DNA from: Aspidiotus rigidus
Taxonomy: Eukaryota; Arthropoda; Insecta; Hemiptera; Diaspididae
DNA: 64,000 bases
Assembly: GCA_035079385.1 (NCBI GenBank)
Contig: JAVHKY010000023.1
Coordinates: 2,542,001 to 2,606,000, forward strand
Reading direction: 5' to 3'
Positions 1 to 11,719 of the stretch are shown here, piece after piece; position 1 is the stretch's first letter, and each line of letters begins with the position of its first letter. The notes below the pieces were generated by a model. It saw only the letters and a list, made by a program, of their open reading frames with translations, did not search any database and was not told where the DNA came from. Both the position numbers and the translations under genes were made by a program.

Positions 1-879
1 GTAGGTACTGTACGAGGTAGCGAAATGGCGAGCATTTAAATCGGGTGTAGACGGGCTCTGACGTGCTCCGGAAAAGACGACACGAATGCGGTTTCGCGAG
101 CCATGTTCAAAAGTTGCTCGATGCCGGTGTCGAATAATTTCATTGAACTTGTAAGACGAATCAACGCGTTGTAAAGTGAATACCCGGTACTTTGTAATAA
201 AAACTGGGAAAAACATTGAAATATGAGAAAAAGAAAGTATCCATATTATTGAAGAAGGAAAGTGAAAAGGTAGACTACAAAATGTACAGTAGACTCACGA
301 ACACAATACCGTATATTATTCCGCATAGTAACTCTATACTCGTCATATATATGTGAAATGCAAACAATATATGTACTTGCGCGAAGTTTTTCATTTACTC
401 GTATGTTATACGTTTTCCATTTGTGTCATAAGGTTACGACTGTATCGAACTGGTTTCGTGATACCGTATATATGTGTAGGTACTATATCGTCCATCGATG
501 AGATATCGTACGCCAATAGAGAATTACCTAATGCCCGAAAAATATCGAGCGCACCTTAACCAGCACGTCTGTTTTTGTTGAACATAATATTGACAAAATT
601 GATTTCTTTCTTCTTGTAAACTGTTCGAGTATGATTGTACAACTCTAATATACGCAGAGTCTGAAGATGGTATGAGCCTGAATGTGTAATCACATCTTCA
701 CATGTATGTCATATTGATAGGTAATTGAGAAGAGAAGACGTTGGCGTCGGTCACTGTTAGAAATGCTCTGCCAGTGCCTTTTGTTCAACGTAGCGTCTGG
801 TCAAAGAAGAATATTCGAGAAAAGTTTAACCGCTTTCATGCTCAATAAAGTGTGAATCTGGTCTGGTACAGCTTTTGGT
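1..879. other. No gene recognised
   Basis: AT-rich DNA with only short chance reading frames on both strands. I see no motif, no splice-supported exon and no clear repeat here. It precedes the first gypsy-like repeat copy. Confidence 0.5.
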
Positions 880-2660
880 GAATTTATTTTCCCCAGTGCC
901 TCTGTGCAATTCTCTGAAATGATCAACGGGTTACCATTCTAGTGACTTTTCTTTCTTGGTCGATATTTATTACTACTTACACAAAAAAATCACTATCGGT
1001 CACTATTTCTATGAAATGAAGAACAGAAGGGGAGGGGGAAGAACGATAATCCAGTAAATAACCAGAGCACTACAAAAAATATTTTCCAGACTGCTACCGC
1101 GGTTCGTCGTGAGCTCAAACGAGATATCCTTTCCTCAGGAGTAATTTTGTCCAAGTCCAGAAAATTATAACTGTTGAAAACAACATTTCCTTCCAAGTAA
1201 ACTTGAGTTTTGCTTCTCGCGCCAAAGAAAAATCGTTTTTCTTCCCATCTCACCAAGTATAGAAGGTGGCCATGCGCTCGAGCTCACAAGGAAACGCGGG
1301 AACAGATTCATCGTTACGCTTCTCAAGCTAGCGCCAAAAGGTACGTTTGAGCCCGCAGTTACCCGCGGTCGATGAATGGTTTTTTGGCCCGATGGGTTCA
1401 ACGTATTCTCCATTCTACAAAGCTGCTTCTACGTCCTCTTCGAACTTCTTCCTCTGTGGTGTAAGAGGTTAAAGACGAAGAGGGTGACCTCTTATTCAGC
1501 GGATCAGTGTAATGAATTGGCAAGAGAAATAAAGGCACACACATGCTTCAATATGATTTTCTATAGGAAAAGAAAATTTCGTGGAATTTTTTTGCGTAGG
1601 GTAATTGTTTCGCAACTACATTCAGCAAGTCAAGTCTTGGGTTCAGATGATAGATTCTAATCCTGTAGTAAATTACTTTTATCGACTCCCGTAGACTGAA
1701 AAAAAGTCGATAAAAGAGCAAATTGATGAGTTGAACCAATAAGGTATCATTCGCGACTCAACTTTCCCAATGCATATCCCATTTTTGTTTGTAAAGAGAA
1801 AGACTGATGAAAAACGTTTTTGTCGAGATGATTTTTAATACAAACAACAAAATTTTCAGAATTACAAAATAGCAGAAAAAATATTGTGGAATTACAAAAT
1901 CCAGATTTTGCTGAGCGGTGGAGGCACCAGGGTCGTATCATTAAATCTTTTATATGAAGGTTTTACTACAATACAGAGTCAATAATGATCAGAATAAACG
2001 CGATGCTGCTGTGCTTCTTTCTGTTCAATGTTCATCATAATTGATCTGTTTGTCGTTTGGAAACACTTGATGAGCTCGAAATAATATTGTCCTCTTTTTT
2101 TTTGCGGTCTACCTCAAGTGATCTCCAATATTCGAGGCTGTTTGCGTTCATTCTTCTTGTAAGTCGTTTGATTAGATGATTATCGGCCACAGTAGATGTA
2201 TTGGTCTATGTCGCACCCTTCCCGACAGTTAAATGAGTTATGGAGTGCTCTGCTACTTTTTGCTTCTTTGCTGATCACATCCCTCTACTCGTACCTCCGT
2301 TATATTCAACCGCTGGCTTACTAATTGTTTATCATAGGTCAGTTACTAGAAAACTGCAGTCGAGAAATTTGACCATCTTCTCAGCTTACTTACCATTTCT
2401 GTTTCTCTCAGAAATGGTTAACGACCTTCATTGCGTTCGGTTATCCTCTTTTTCAAGTGCTGTATTCAATTACTAATACTGCTGATGTTGATGATAGGTA
2501 TGATAGTATCAACTAAATCACTTGTAGCCTTTTCTTGAAGTCACTATTCGGTCTCATTTTTCTGCCCTCCAAGTCGCTACTTGATCACATTTTTTTTCTT
2601 TATCACTGTTTCGCTATTTTTTTTTTGGTGCTTGATGTTTGGCAGGTCTGCAATTGTGAT
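880..2660 (+). mobile_element. Decayed Ty3/gypsy-like repeat, copy 1
   Basis: This segment has relatives at about 26.2-29.2 kb, 51.4-51.8 kb and 59.0-60.3 kb. Around 1690-1840 one frame reads as the start of a Ty3/gypsy reverse transcriptase: RLP, then EQIDELNQ, GIIRDSTFPMHIPFLFVKRK and FCRDDF. This matches the family pattern EQI-EL--GIIR-S-SP--SP---VKKKDG--R-C-DY. In-frame stops at two points show it is not functional. The sequence after FCRDDF, shared by the other copies, does not continue as reverse transcriptase in any frame I tried, so the family may be a rearranged or non-autonomous derivative. I see no long terminal repeats. The edges are approximate and come from comparison of the copies. 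Confidence 0.6.
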
Positions 2661-3041
2661 CTTGATCAGAGTTGATCTAAGAAGACCTCGAGGTATCTCA
2701 TCTTGCTGATCACGTTTGTATTGGTGTCTTGATCGTGAAGTGATTTCATGGTTCACGGTGAGGAGGCTACATTTCACCAACGTATTCAGAGCTACTTCTC
2801 TGTAACATTTCTTCTTTTCACACACTGTTTCGCTATTTTTTTTTTGGTGCTTAGTGTTTGGCAGGTCTGCAATTGTGATCTTGATCAAAGTTGATCTAAG
2901 AAGGACCTCGAGGTATCTCATCTTGCTGATCACGTATGTATTGGTGTCTTGATCATGAAGTGATTTCATGGTTCACGGTGAGGAGGCTACATTTCACCAA
3001 CGTATTCAGAGCTACTTTTCTATAACATTTCTCCTTTTCAC
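2604..3041. repeat. 219-bp tandem duplication
   Basis: Two nearly identical units start at 2604 and 2823, each opening with CACTGTTTCGCTATTTTT and continuing with GGCAGGTCTGCAATTGTGAT. A few substitutions separate them. The unit starts in the tail of gypsy-like copy 1. The 130-codon minus-strand open frame here (2577-2969) comes from the duplication and is not a convincing gene. Confidence 0.85.
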
Positions 3042-3462
3042 GCACCAATACAGACATACAGTGATAATACTTCTGGGCCCTTAGATCTAAGTGTGATGAG
3101 ATGATAAGGAAAGTAACTATAATCGGTGTCTCAAAAATCTAATCCGTGTTCCTGATGTCTGATATGAGGCTAGTCTATTTGACTTCGATACTAACAATCT
3201 TTTTTCTTTTCTCATAAAATTTATTTTATAAGAACTAAATTACGTGTCCGTAAGAATAAATTGGTTTGATAGATGTTGACATGAAAAATTGACAACGAGT
3301 TTAGCGTAAACATTTTACGTTCATCGCGGCATCGCTACTTCTTATGGCTTCACAATAACCCTTCAACCTTTTCTAAACGAAGTAATTTAGAACTAAGTCT
3401 ATAACAACGAGCTTCAAAATAATTGGTTTTTTAGTTGAAGCAAAAAAATCGGATAAGAGGCG
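3042..3462. other. No gene recognised
   Basis: AT-rich spacer between the 219-bp duplication and the 666-bp tandem pair. No supported feature. Confidence 0.5.
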
Positions 3463-4794
3463 AAATCGATATTTTCAAAATTCAGACGTTTTTAGCCTGG
3501 TTTATGAAATTAGGCAACTGCTGATATCTTGACTCGTGTCTTTGTGGATTCCATTGTTGTCGCATATGGATCTTGGATACAAAGAAGGTGAGGGAAGGTT
3601 GAGCAAAAAGTTTGTGAGTGCGAAATAATCTAAAACAGGAAATAATAGACGCACCAGGAAGATCCATTCCCGAGGATGCCACTGGTACATGATGACTCTC
3701 TTCCACCCCATAGCGTTTCTCTGATCTTGTTGTGCCCGCTCACATATTGTGTATAAAATGTACTTTTTAGTATCCAAAATTTGGATTTTCATGACGTAAG
3801 AAAGACAGTAAGAATTATGATGTTCCTCTATTCTGCGGCTGAAAATTTGTTTAAGAAGATTTTATTTTAATTTTGAAAGATCTGGAATCAAGATCATTCC
3901 AGCTAAGGCGCTGGGTTGTATAGGTAAAACGTCTTCAAACCAAGTATGTCAAGCGAATAGTTATTGACTTTAACTTCAGCCTAAGACTTTCAGTCGATTG
4001 TCGCATCAACCTGAACTCACAGCCACCAATTGGCTTAATGCCGTTTGGTTTTGGCTTCCTCAGAACGCAATAACCCGACTCCAAAACGTGGTGAACCGAC
4101 TCCGGGGCGTAAATGAACAGACAGGTCAAAATCGATATTTTCAAAATTTAGGAGCTTATAGCCTGGCCTATTTTTCAACAAGTGTCTTTGTTGTCGCACG
4201 TGAATCTTGGACACCAGTGACCGACAACTTGAGGAAGGTGAGGTAGGATTCAAGTGAAAAGTTTGAGCGCGAAATATAAACGAGAAATTGAAGGGCTCAA
4301 GAAGAGGAATCATCCCACCTTTCTCTCTCCTATCCTAGAAACGCCACTGGTAATGACTCTTACCTACTCTATGTGAATCATCCCTCGTTCACATAATGAT
4401 GTATTAAATGAACTTTTTGTTATTCAAAATTAGGGTTTTTATCACAAAATTGTGTACAGGTTCAACTATTCTGGCAAAATATTTCTTTTAGGCAGAGTTT
4501 ATTTCACTTTTGAAAAATGCAGAATTGTATACAGGGAGAATAATCCGCCGTTTTGTTTATATAAAGCGATCGCCTCTTTTTGTCCTTGAACTAAAGATGT
4601 CAAGCCAATCGTCATTGACTTGAATTTCAACTCAAGACTTTCAATCGGTTGTCGCATCAACTTCAACTCAAAGTCACCTATCGGCATGACGACGTTCGGT
4701 TTTGGCTTCTTTGGTACCCAATAAACCGACTTCGGAGCGTAATAATTTGACTCTGGAGCGTAATAAACTGGCTCTAGAGCGTAAAATCAATCGC
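3463..4794. repeat. Diverged 666-bp tandem pair
   Basis: AAATCGATATTTTCAAAATT occurs at 3463 and again at 4129, 666 bp apart. Homology then runs through most of both units: GCCTGG, GTGTCTTTG, GTTGTCGCA, TCTTGGA, CACTGGTA-TGACTCT, and ending in TTGTCGCATCAAC and TTTGGTTTTGGCTTC. The units are substantially diverged with several indels. A short TTGACTCTGGAGCGTAATAA-like motif repeats at the end of unit 2 (4735-4790). I see no coding capacity. Confidence 0.7.
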
Positions 4795-6370
4795 ATTGGC
4801 TTTTGGCTGACTTCAGACTTGAAGCCAATCATATGAGAAAAGTCATTTAACGGATTTTAAACTTGACAATAACGGCTAAGCCAATCATTACTTGACTTGT
4901 ATGACATTCTTCCTTCGGACAACGATACAACAACACGAGAACAGAAGTAATTGATCACTCTGGTTGATTATTCTACTTGTAAGATCTAGTGCCCTAGTGT
5001 TGCTAGAGATTTGAATTGAAAGGGTTTTAGGACGAAATGAAGTCTTCTTTTGATTTTTGGTGTTTTCAGTTCTGCACTCTTTCTTAGGTAGAAATTTTTA
5101 ATTATTCTGATGATTGCGGAGTGCATAAAACCATGTGTGAGTTGAACGCTCAGTAGATAGTTTTAAAATGGCGGTAATCTGTGTTTTTTCAAAATTCTAT
5201 CAAGAACTTGGTCTCTAAAGTAGTAAAAGATACCAGTTTTTCGCGGTTTGTCGGTTTAGTAAGAACGCGTATGATGGTGTTCTACAGCCATTTCATACTC
5301 AATAATACCCATTATTACTGTAGCACTACCCTTGCAAATAAGAGTACTGGATTGAAATACATTTATTTACTCTTATCATTCTTGTCAAGATCCAAAAGAA
5401 TCCCTAGAACGTATATAAAGTCGATAATTGCGAGAAGAGCCTCAATATCGCAGTCTCCGATGCGCTTTATCGGCAATACAAAACCGTTCTGTCATTGTAC
5501 TTTTCTGTGTTTTTGTAGAACGGACATCTTTCTACAATCCCACCAATTTTCATGCCGTTTGGGTCCTTCTTTACTGAATTTTCAAAGGCGAAAACTTAGT
5601 CTCTGTACTGAGGCCCTCTTTTTCTACTCGACCTTTTGTGCCCTCTCTTTGCTGTGAACCAGTCCGTTCTCACAAATTTGTTAATCCTTACAAGTTCCTA
5701 CAAACGTAGCCGGTGAACGGAGTCATTATTTTGTGAAGACATTTAAAGCATCGGACTAATTTATGTTTTGTTTCTTTTGTTCTAGGTGAGTACTCCATAT
5801 TGCTAAAATATCGATGATATGTATCCATGTGGAGTTTATGAGCTCAGGTGACGAAGTGAGGTAACTGTGAACGCATAATTCATGTAGGATATAGGAAGGC
5901 TGATGATCAAACTATGAAAGTTTGACTTACGTTATGTAGTTCGTTATTTCCCTTGATGGAAAACACCAGCCATTTCAAATAGAACAATTTGATTTTCAGT
6001 ATTCACGAGACGTATGTATAGTTTGAGACCACGAAAAGAATATTTCTCTACTGACATCATCAATATTTGTTCGTGGGATTGTCTCATGAATAAATGTCAA
6101 GTCTTACAAAAAATTTTTTTACAATGGTCTCCGCAGAAAAAATCTATGCTGTGCAATATTTTGTGCGACAGCGTTCCCGCCGTAGAATGTGCTGAAGCGC
6201 TCCGTCGACAAATACTTCAAATTCAGCCGCCAGCATTCGTCATGTGCTCACATTCATTATGAAACATTTATACAGATATCAACCATAATGTCGTGGTGAA
6301 TGTCCTTATCATTCCCCAAAATCCTATAAAATTTAATCGTTTCACGTTCTGTACGAAGTTCAGTGCCTAC

Positions 6371-6401
<31 letters not shown>

Positions 6402-7727
6402 GAGAAGAAATTATGTTTTTTCTTTATCAGAGAACTGAATCTCATTTACTGAATAGAAGGTATTATTGTCAGCAGGTTTCTTCTTCCTTGTGCTCTATGC
6501 ATTATCTAACGTTGTTGTTCGTTTTCAACAATTCACTTTTTATTGTTTACGTATACGGATATGATGTGAATAAGTGGAAAAAAAAAAAAAAAAAAAAAAC
6601 GTCGAAATCGGTAGAGTGAGAAAGCGGAAGATTGTCCTCCTTCCCTTCGGTGTATGCTGGTTAATGGTGCACGATGTCCGTACCGAGTTGTTTGTGGTGA
6701 GGCTCACCCCTTTCCGCAGGCGTTAACGATCCCAGTCGTACTGAACTTAGTTTAGCGTGTCAGTTGCCAAACGAACTGTAACGTCCACGTTTATTTGTAT
6801 CACAGAGTGCGTATAGAGGTATATGTATAGACAATAGGGTGAAGTCTTCAACAACCGTCTCTGGCTTCTGTGGTATCATATTATCAGTGTATATGTGTTG
6901 TGAACGCGATAATGACTAAATGCGTACATTTCCTTCATTTAAATTGCCTTTTTTTTTTTCTTCTCACTTGTCACCTTTTTTTCCCTCTCCCCTTCCCTCT
7001 TTCCCATATTTGCATTTGTGTAAGATTTTTGATGTACTCTTCTTTCGAAGCGTTGTACTGTTTCACTAACAGGTGTCATCTTTGAAGTTGAATATGAAAT
7101 AATATATGTATTATGGAGGTTGAACGAGGACATACGAACTCAATTTGTACGAGGGATACCCGTGAAGGTGCTGACTATACATCATGAATTAGTTTTCACC
7201 GTTGGCTGCTCAAATCAAACAAACTCCGATGATCTATGGGCTCGTGTGTGCCGTTGTAATTATAATTGGTTAGCAATCTATTCTGTATCTACAAACAAGG
7301 CGTTGCTCTGGTAGGACACGATGGTCAAGTGAAGGGGCAGACACGCGATACCTAATCTATCGCAAATCTTGAAATTAACATTTTGAAATTCTGTATCCTT
7401 GATGTGTTTTACTAGAATTATGCTCATAAAATGTGATAATCTCGATAAAAAATGCGCGCAAAATAGCATCCCCAGAATATATTCATTCTTCGTTTGTGTT
7501 GACTCTTAGTGATGAGAAACCTTGTCTCATATTTACGAGCACAAGCGTGAGCTTTTTGATGACGAGGAGTTGTAGGTAACAGGCTATAGCGCTTGACTTA
7601 GTGGCAAAGACTTCTTGAAATCTTGGGATCTAATGAGCCTTAGGACTAGAATCAATGCGTTTTTTAATTTTACGGTCATCCATCGTAGAGAAATATACTC
7701 ACGAAGAGTAAGGAACACAAATACTAG
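4795..7727. other. No gene recognised; homopolymer runs
   Basis: No splice-supported gene is visible. The longest open frame, 5181-5657 (+, 158 codons), is leucine/serine/phenylalanine-rich, has no motif I recognise and is probably chance. A long T run lies near 6372-6401 and an A run near 6580-6599. A GC-richer patch at 6640-6790 has a plausible splice acceptor (ACCCCTTTCCGCAG near 6720) but only a short open frame after it. Confidence 0.45.
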
Positions 7728-7839
7728 AACCGCAATAAAAACAAACAATCCGAGCGCTTTCGGCTAAACAGCCATTCTCACGGTATAGAAAGCGACTGAA
7801 CCCAACACCAACAAGAACGAGTAACAACGAACGAGGAGG

Positions 7840-8445
7840 TCATGACTGAACCAGCGAGTCATCGAAATGTGAATCATTCTCATAGACTAATTCAATCAAT
7901 CCCTCCTCAGGAATGTACCTGTTCAACACGGTAATGTCTTTAATATTTCGGTGACGATGAATTTCAATTTCTTCTAATGCTAAGCGCCTAAAATAAGATT
8001 TTTCCCTGTGGAGGAGAACTTCAGATCCCTCTTTGAGGCTATGACCACATTCAATTAAGTGGTCAGCAAACGCCGACTCCCCTACTTTTCTTTTTTCCCA
8101 GGCTTTCCTGTGTTCATCAACTCTAATTTTGAATTGACGGCTAGTCATCCCTATGTACACACTCGGGCAATCACCACAGGCCACCCTATAAACACCCTCC
8201 CTCTCGGCCATCGGTATCGGATCCTTTAACTTGACCAAAAGGCTCTTCACCGTATTGGTACTATAAAACGCCGGCCGGAAACCAAAGGGACGGAGGACAC
8301 GGCTTAACTCCGAAGAAAACTTCCCCAAAAACGGCATCCTAATCCACCGTTTACGCCTATCAAGATGAAACTGGCGGGGGAGGGAGGTAGTAGAATCGAG
8401 ACTTTTTCTTGTAAGTCTCCTACGGACCATGAGGTCAATGTCCAC
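7840..8445 (-). pseudogene. PLE GIY-YIG endonuclease domain
   Basis: A 201-codon frame forming the C-terminal part of a PLE polyprotein. GIY-YIG nucleases nick target DNA for target-primed reverse transcription. Visible motifs are GVY at residues 84-86, the pair C90 and C93, YIGMTSRQ from residue 97 (the YIG half), an Arg followed by EH near 111-112, and AFADHLIECGHSL near 125-137. The frame closes with DSLVQS just before the stop; the second PLE closes with the near-identical KSLVQS. The linker before GVY (KDPIP) is also shared. This module is intact, but it is separated from the reverse transcriptase by frame breaks, so I call it part of a pseudogene. Confidence 0.85.
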
Positions 8446-8537
8446 TTTGACCTAATTCACTCTAGCCAAGTGCTTTATCGTCACGAGTTCCTTATTAAAC
8501 GCTACTTCACTCAAAGGGATCTGAGTGAGGCGATATA

Positions 8538-9728
8538 TTAAACTATTAAATGTAACAACTTTATGAGCAAAAGGTACGAAAGACGACCCGTGGATAGCAA
8601 TATCGGTCGAAGTACTTTTCCGGTAAATACCGAAATCATGGACACCGTCGATGACGGATATGGTTTCAAGTCCAGAAAATGTATTGATAAACCGCCAACT
8701 TCAAGAGTGAACTTGATGGACGGATATAAACTATTTAAATAAGCGAGAAACTCACTAAGGAGCTCCGCAGGACCGGTCCACGCACACAATATGTCATCCA
8801 CGTACCTATGCCAATAGAAAACGTGATTCAAAAACACCTGGCCCGAAGAAAACAGGTTAACCTCAAATTTAGACATAAAAACCTCCGAAATAAGAGAACC
8901 TAAGGGGGAACCAATAGGGATCCCTACCTTCCGAAATAAGAGAACCTAAGGGGGAACCAATAGGGATCCCTACCTTCTCAGGGAACTCGAAATATTTATC
9001 ATCATACTTGCAAAAATTAGGTGACCAACAGGCGTTCAATAAGTCGAAAATTCGCCAAATTCATTGTGAGGAGTACCACATTCCACGAGCAGTTTGCCTA
9101 TTTGTTACATAGTGGTAGCCTTGGGAATATTGGGAAAAAGCCCAACGACATCAAAGGAGCACAGAATTGAACCCGGAGGAAGGTATGTGTCCTTCAATTT
9201 TTCAGCCAGGGCGCTCGAATTCTTAACTGAATAGGGAGACTCAACCTCCACACGAGCTTTGAACCATCTATCCAGGAACTTAGCGAGGGAGTATGTAGGG
9301 GAGGAAACAAACGAAACAACCGGCCGCATCGGCACATTTTCTTTGTGTACCTTCGGCAACCCGTAGAGGAGGGGAGGAACGAGATTCGGCTCCAAGATAG
9401 TTTTCTTTAGAGATGGGCTCTTAATGATTACCTCACTACCATTAATAAGTTTCCTAGCCTCTTTAACGAATTTCGGAAAATCAAAGAGAGGGGCCTCCTT
9501 AGCCCTACTTTGGCCAAGTACCTCGTAAACCTTAGAGACGTAGGAAGCCTTATTCATCACTACGACAGCATTCCCTTTGTCAGCTTTGGTAATAACTAGC
9601 TTTTCCTCCATAATCTTCCTCCTCAGACCCACTATCAATTCACTCCCTGCATCACTTATGCGAGGGATGGGGTCTAGGAGCCTTAGGACTCTGAAGAGAG
9701 GGAACTTGAAAGAATTCGTGGTGTCCAA
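8538..9728 (-). pseudogene. PLE reverse transcriptase, frameshifted
   Basis: Two main frames carry the reverse transcriptase. The upstream one (9728-9105) contains KADKGNAVVVM, LYGLPKVHK, MRPVVSFVSSPTYSLAKFL and CSFDVVGLFPNIP, the last including the motif A aspartate. The downstream one (8876-8538) contains YWHRYVDDILC, the YVDD catalytic box. Between them the GIP-GSPLGS motif region is disturbed by a 46-bp tandem duplication that shifts the frame. These motifs are specific to Penelope-like enzymes and differ from LINE or LTR enzymes. A full open frame no longer exists. Confidence 0.85.
8885..8976. repeat. 46-bp tandem duplication inside PLE reverse transcriptase
   Basis: CCGAAATAAGAGAACCTAAG begins at 8885 and again at 8931. 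Since 46 is not a multiple of 3, this duplication alone breaks the reverse transcriptase frame at the GSPLGS motif. The second PLE (25.9 kb) has the single-copy form. Confidence 0.9.
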
Positions 9729-9760
9729 AGAATCTAAATTGAAGAATTTTCAACCAGAGA

Positions 9761-11719
9761 CGTCGTAAGTGAAACAATGTCTAGGTTCACGCTCTAGGTT
9801 TGAGCTTAGCGAGGAGTAAAGGGCTGAAAGAATCGTGTTTGAGTACCCTCAGTTTGATTAAGCGTGGTGTCTGTGAGACCTGAGAGGAAAAATATTGATC
9901 TTGAAATGAAGTTCCGGACCTTCGAGTTTATTTAAGGCTGTTGTACATTATTGTCTGGAGATAATTATTTTTTCCACCATTGAAGTGCGTCGATCTTCTG
10001 AATCACAAACTTTTCTTTCATGTAAAAGAGATGGATCAGACGGAATTTTGATATCATCAAACGATTGGCCGAATGGTCTTCGTTGGTGCTCGATAACCGA
10101 TCAAACGTTGGGAACAATTAATCAGGATTGAAAAGATTTCATCTCTTTCGTTTGATGGGACTCGCGGATTGAGAAATTATTGTTGGAGTGTAGTGAAAGT
10201 TTCGCAGTAGTTGATGGGTAATAATAAATAGATCATCATAGATGGATTTAGTCGCGTATAGTGTTCGAATGAATGAAGGATTACGTTTTGATTGTCGCGC
10301 CAATTTGCTGGTTGTTGTTGTTGTTGATGTTGATGGCGAAATAATAAAGCGGAGAAATTTTGTTGTGAAAGAATGTTGTTGCACTACACACCTTATAGAT
10401 TGATTAGTGATCGACGGTAGAACCAGAAGTTCTAACCTTATAATCTTTTAGATATTTCGATGAGTCGTAATTTTTCAAGTTTGACGTTAATATTCGCTTT
10501 TTGAAGAACGTCGAAAGCGAGTCATTGATGCGAAATAAGTGTTTTCTCTTTTTTCTAACTGTAATCATTTTGAAGTTAGCATTGGGTACTCTCGAATTTC
10601 GCATTGTTTTTGCTTTTTATAATTATTAGGCTGGAGTCGCGTTCCCCTTGTAGTTGTGAATCGCAAATATTCCCTAGGACCTTGTGATTCTCTTTGTATC
10701 TCCATAAAGGTGGAACTTAGCAATTGCTTGTGTGTTCTGTTGTTCTCGTTTTGAATCGTGAATTTGCGTAATCCTGTGTACGTATGAATTTGGTCGATTT
10801 TGCTCTCGTAACTTTTGTATTCTGTAGCGCCCTACTCTGACCTTACAGGGAATCAAAAATTGCAACAATCATTACACAATTCTCAGTTATTTGGACTGTG
10901 CTAACCAGTAGGACAACCGTTTAAACGCCACTAAACATGAAGAAGAATGGGATTTCTGTGTGAATGTCAGCGTTTTACTTCCTCTTTTTGTTATGTGTGG
11001 TGGTGAGCACGGACGAGTATCTGTGCATGTATCCCATTTTGGAACAAAATTTCGCATACCGCGGTTCCTCCCTTTTCACTTGTCTAATCTCGTCGGCCAT
11101 CGACTTCTCCCATCTTGTCGTTTGAGAAGTATATTCCAAGATTGAACTTCCAATTTATGAGATTACTCTCTCTATTCCGCTCCCCCCTACATTTTCAAGC
11201 TAAATTGGCGATTTCTTTAATTATTTTTTTTCTAATATCACTACGATCTCATCCTTTCTTGTCTTTTCCAACTTTTTCAACTTGCTATAAAGTCCATGTC
11301 TTTCTTCAAACAACTTCCATGTGGTTTCAGGCAGTAATCTATTTATCGTATCCGAAACCATCGAAACAGTGGCGTTGACAGGAAATTTTTCGGGGGGGGG
11401 GGTGAAGAAAAAGCGGTAAAAGAGAAATTTTGCGAAGAATTTTTAGAAAAATATGATACTTTCATGTAACTTGAGCGGGGTTCGACCCTTCTAACTACCA
11501 CCGTCTCTACGTCGCTGCATCGAAAAAAAATGAAGAAATTGTGAAAAATCGCACAGATTTTTCTTTCTTTTCTGTGAGATTAGAACTCACTAGCATCGCT
11601 TGCGAGTGGCTGCCAGCGACGTCAGCCCGAGGGTGCGCTTTTGAATCCAAAGGAAGAGCAAAAATTTGTGCGTTTTTCATGATTTCTCAATATTCCGTCC
11701 GTAAATTGCAAATTTGTTT
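9761..11719. other. No gene recognised
   Basis: AT-rich DNA. Short (TTG)n tracts lie near 10308-10330 and a run of G near 11391-11401. Open frames at 10139-10384 and 10404-10604 (minus) are low-complexity. The segment near 11460-11500 (GCGGGGTTCGACCC) superficially resembles a tRNA T-arm but no cloverleaf can be drawn. Confidence 0.45.

Larger units (their letters stand above)
7728..9760 (-). mobile_element. Penelope-like element, copy 1
   Basis: A Penelope-like retroelement read on the minus strand: reverse transcriptase first (about 9728 to 8540), then a GIY-YIG endonuclease (8445 to 7840), then a short 3' region. This order is diagnostic of endonuclease-bearing PLEs. The reading frame is broken in several places, so the copy is inactive. 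The 3' region shares TTTCGGCTAA, a nearby GCC and TAGAAAGCGACTGA (plus-strand spelling) with the second PLE at 22 kb. Both boundaries are approximate. No terminal duplication was identified. Confidence 0.85.

Noticed and set aside
5181..5657. 158-codon plus-strand gene
   Set aside because: No ATG-independent support, no splice or domain evidence, composition typical of chance frames; the minus strand is not a recognisable element either.
11460..11510. GCGGGGTTCGACCC as a tRNA fragment
   Set aside because: No cloverleaf or A/B box spacing can be formed around it.
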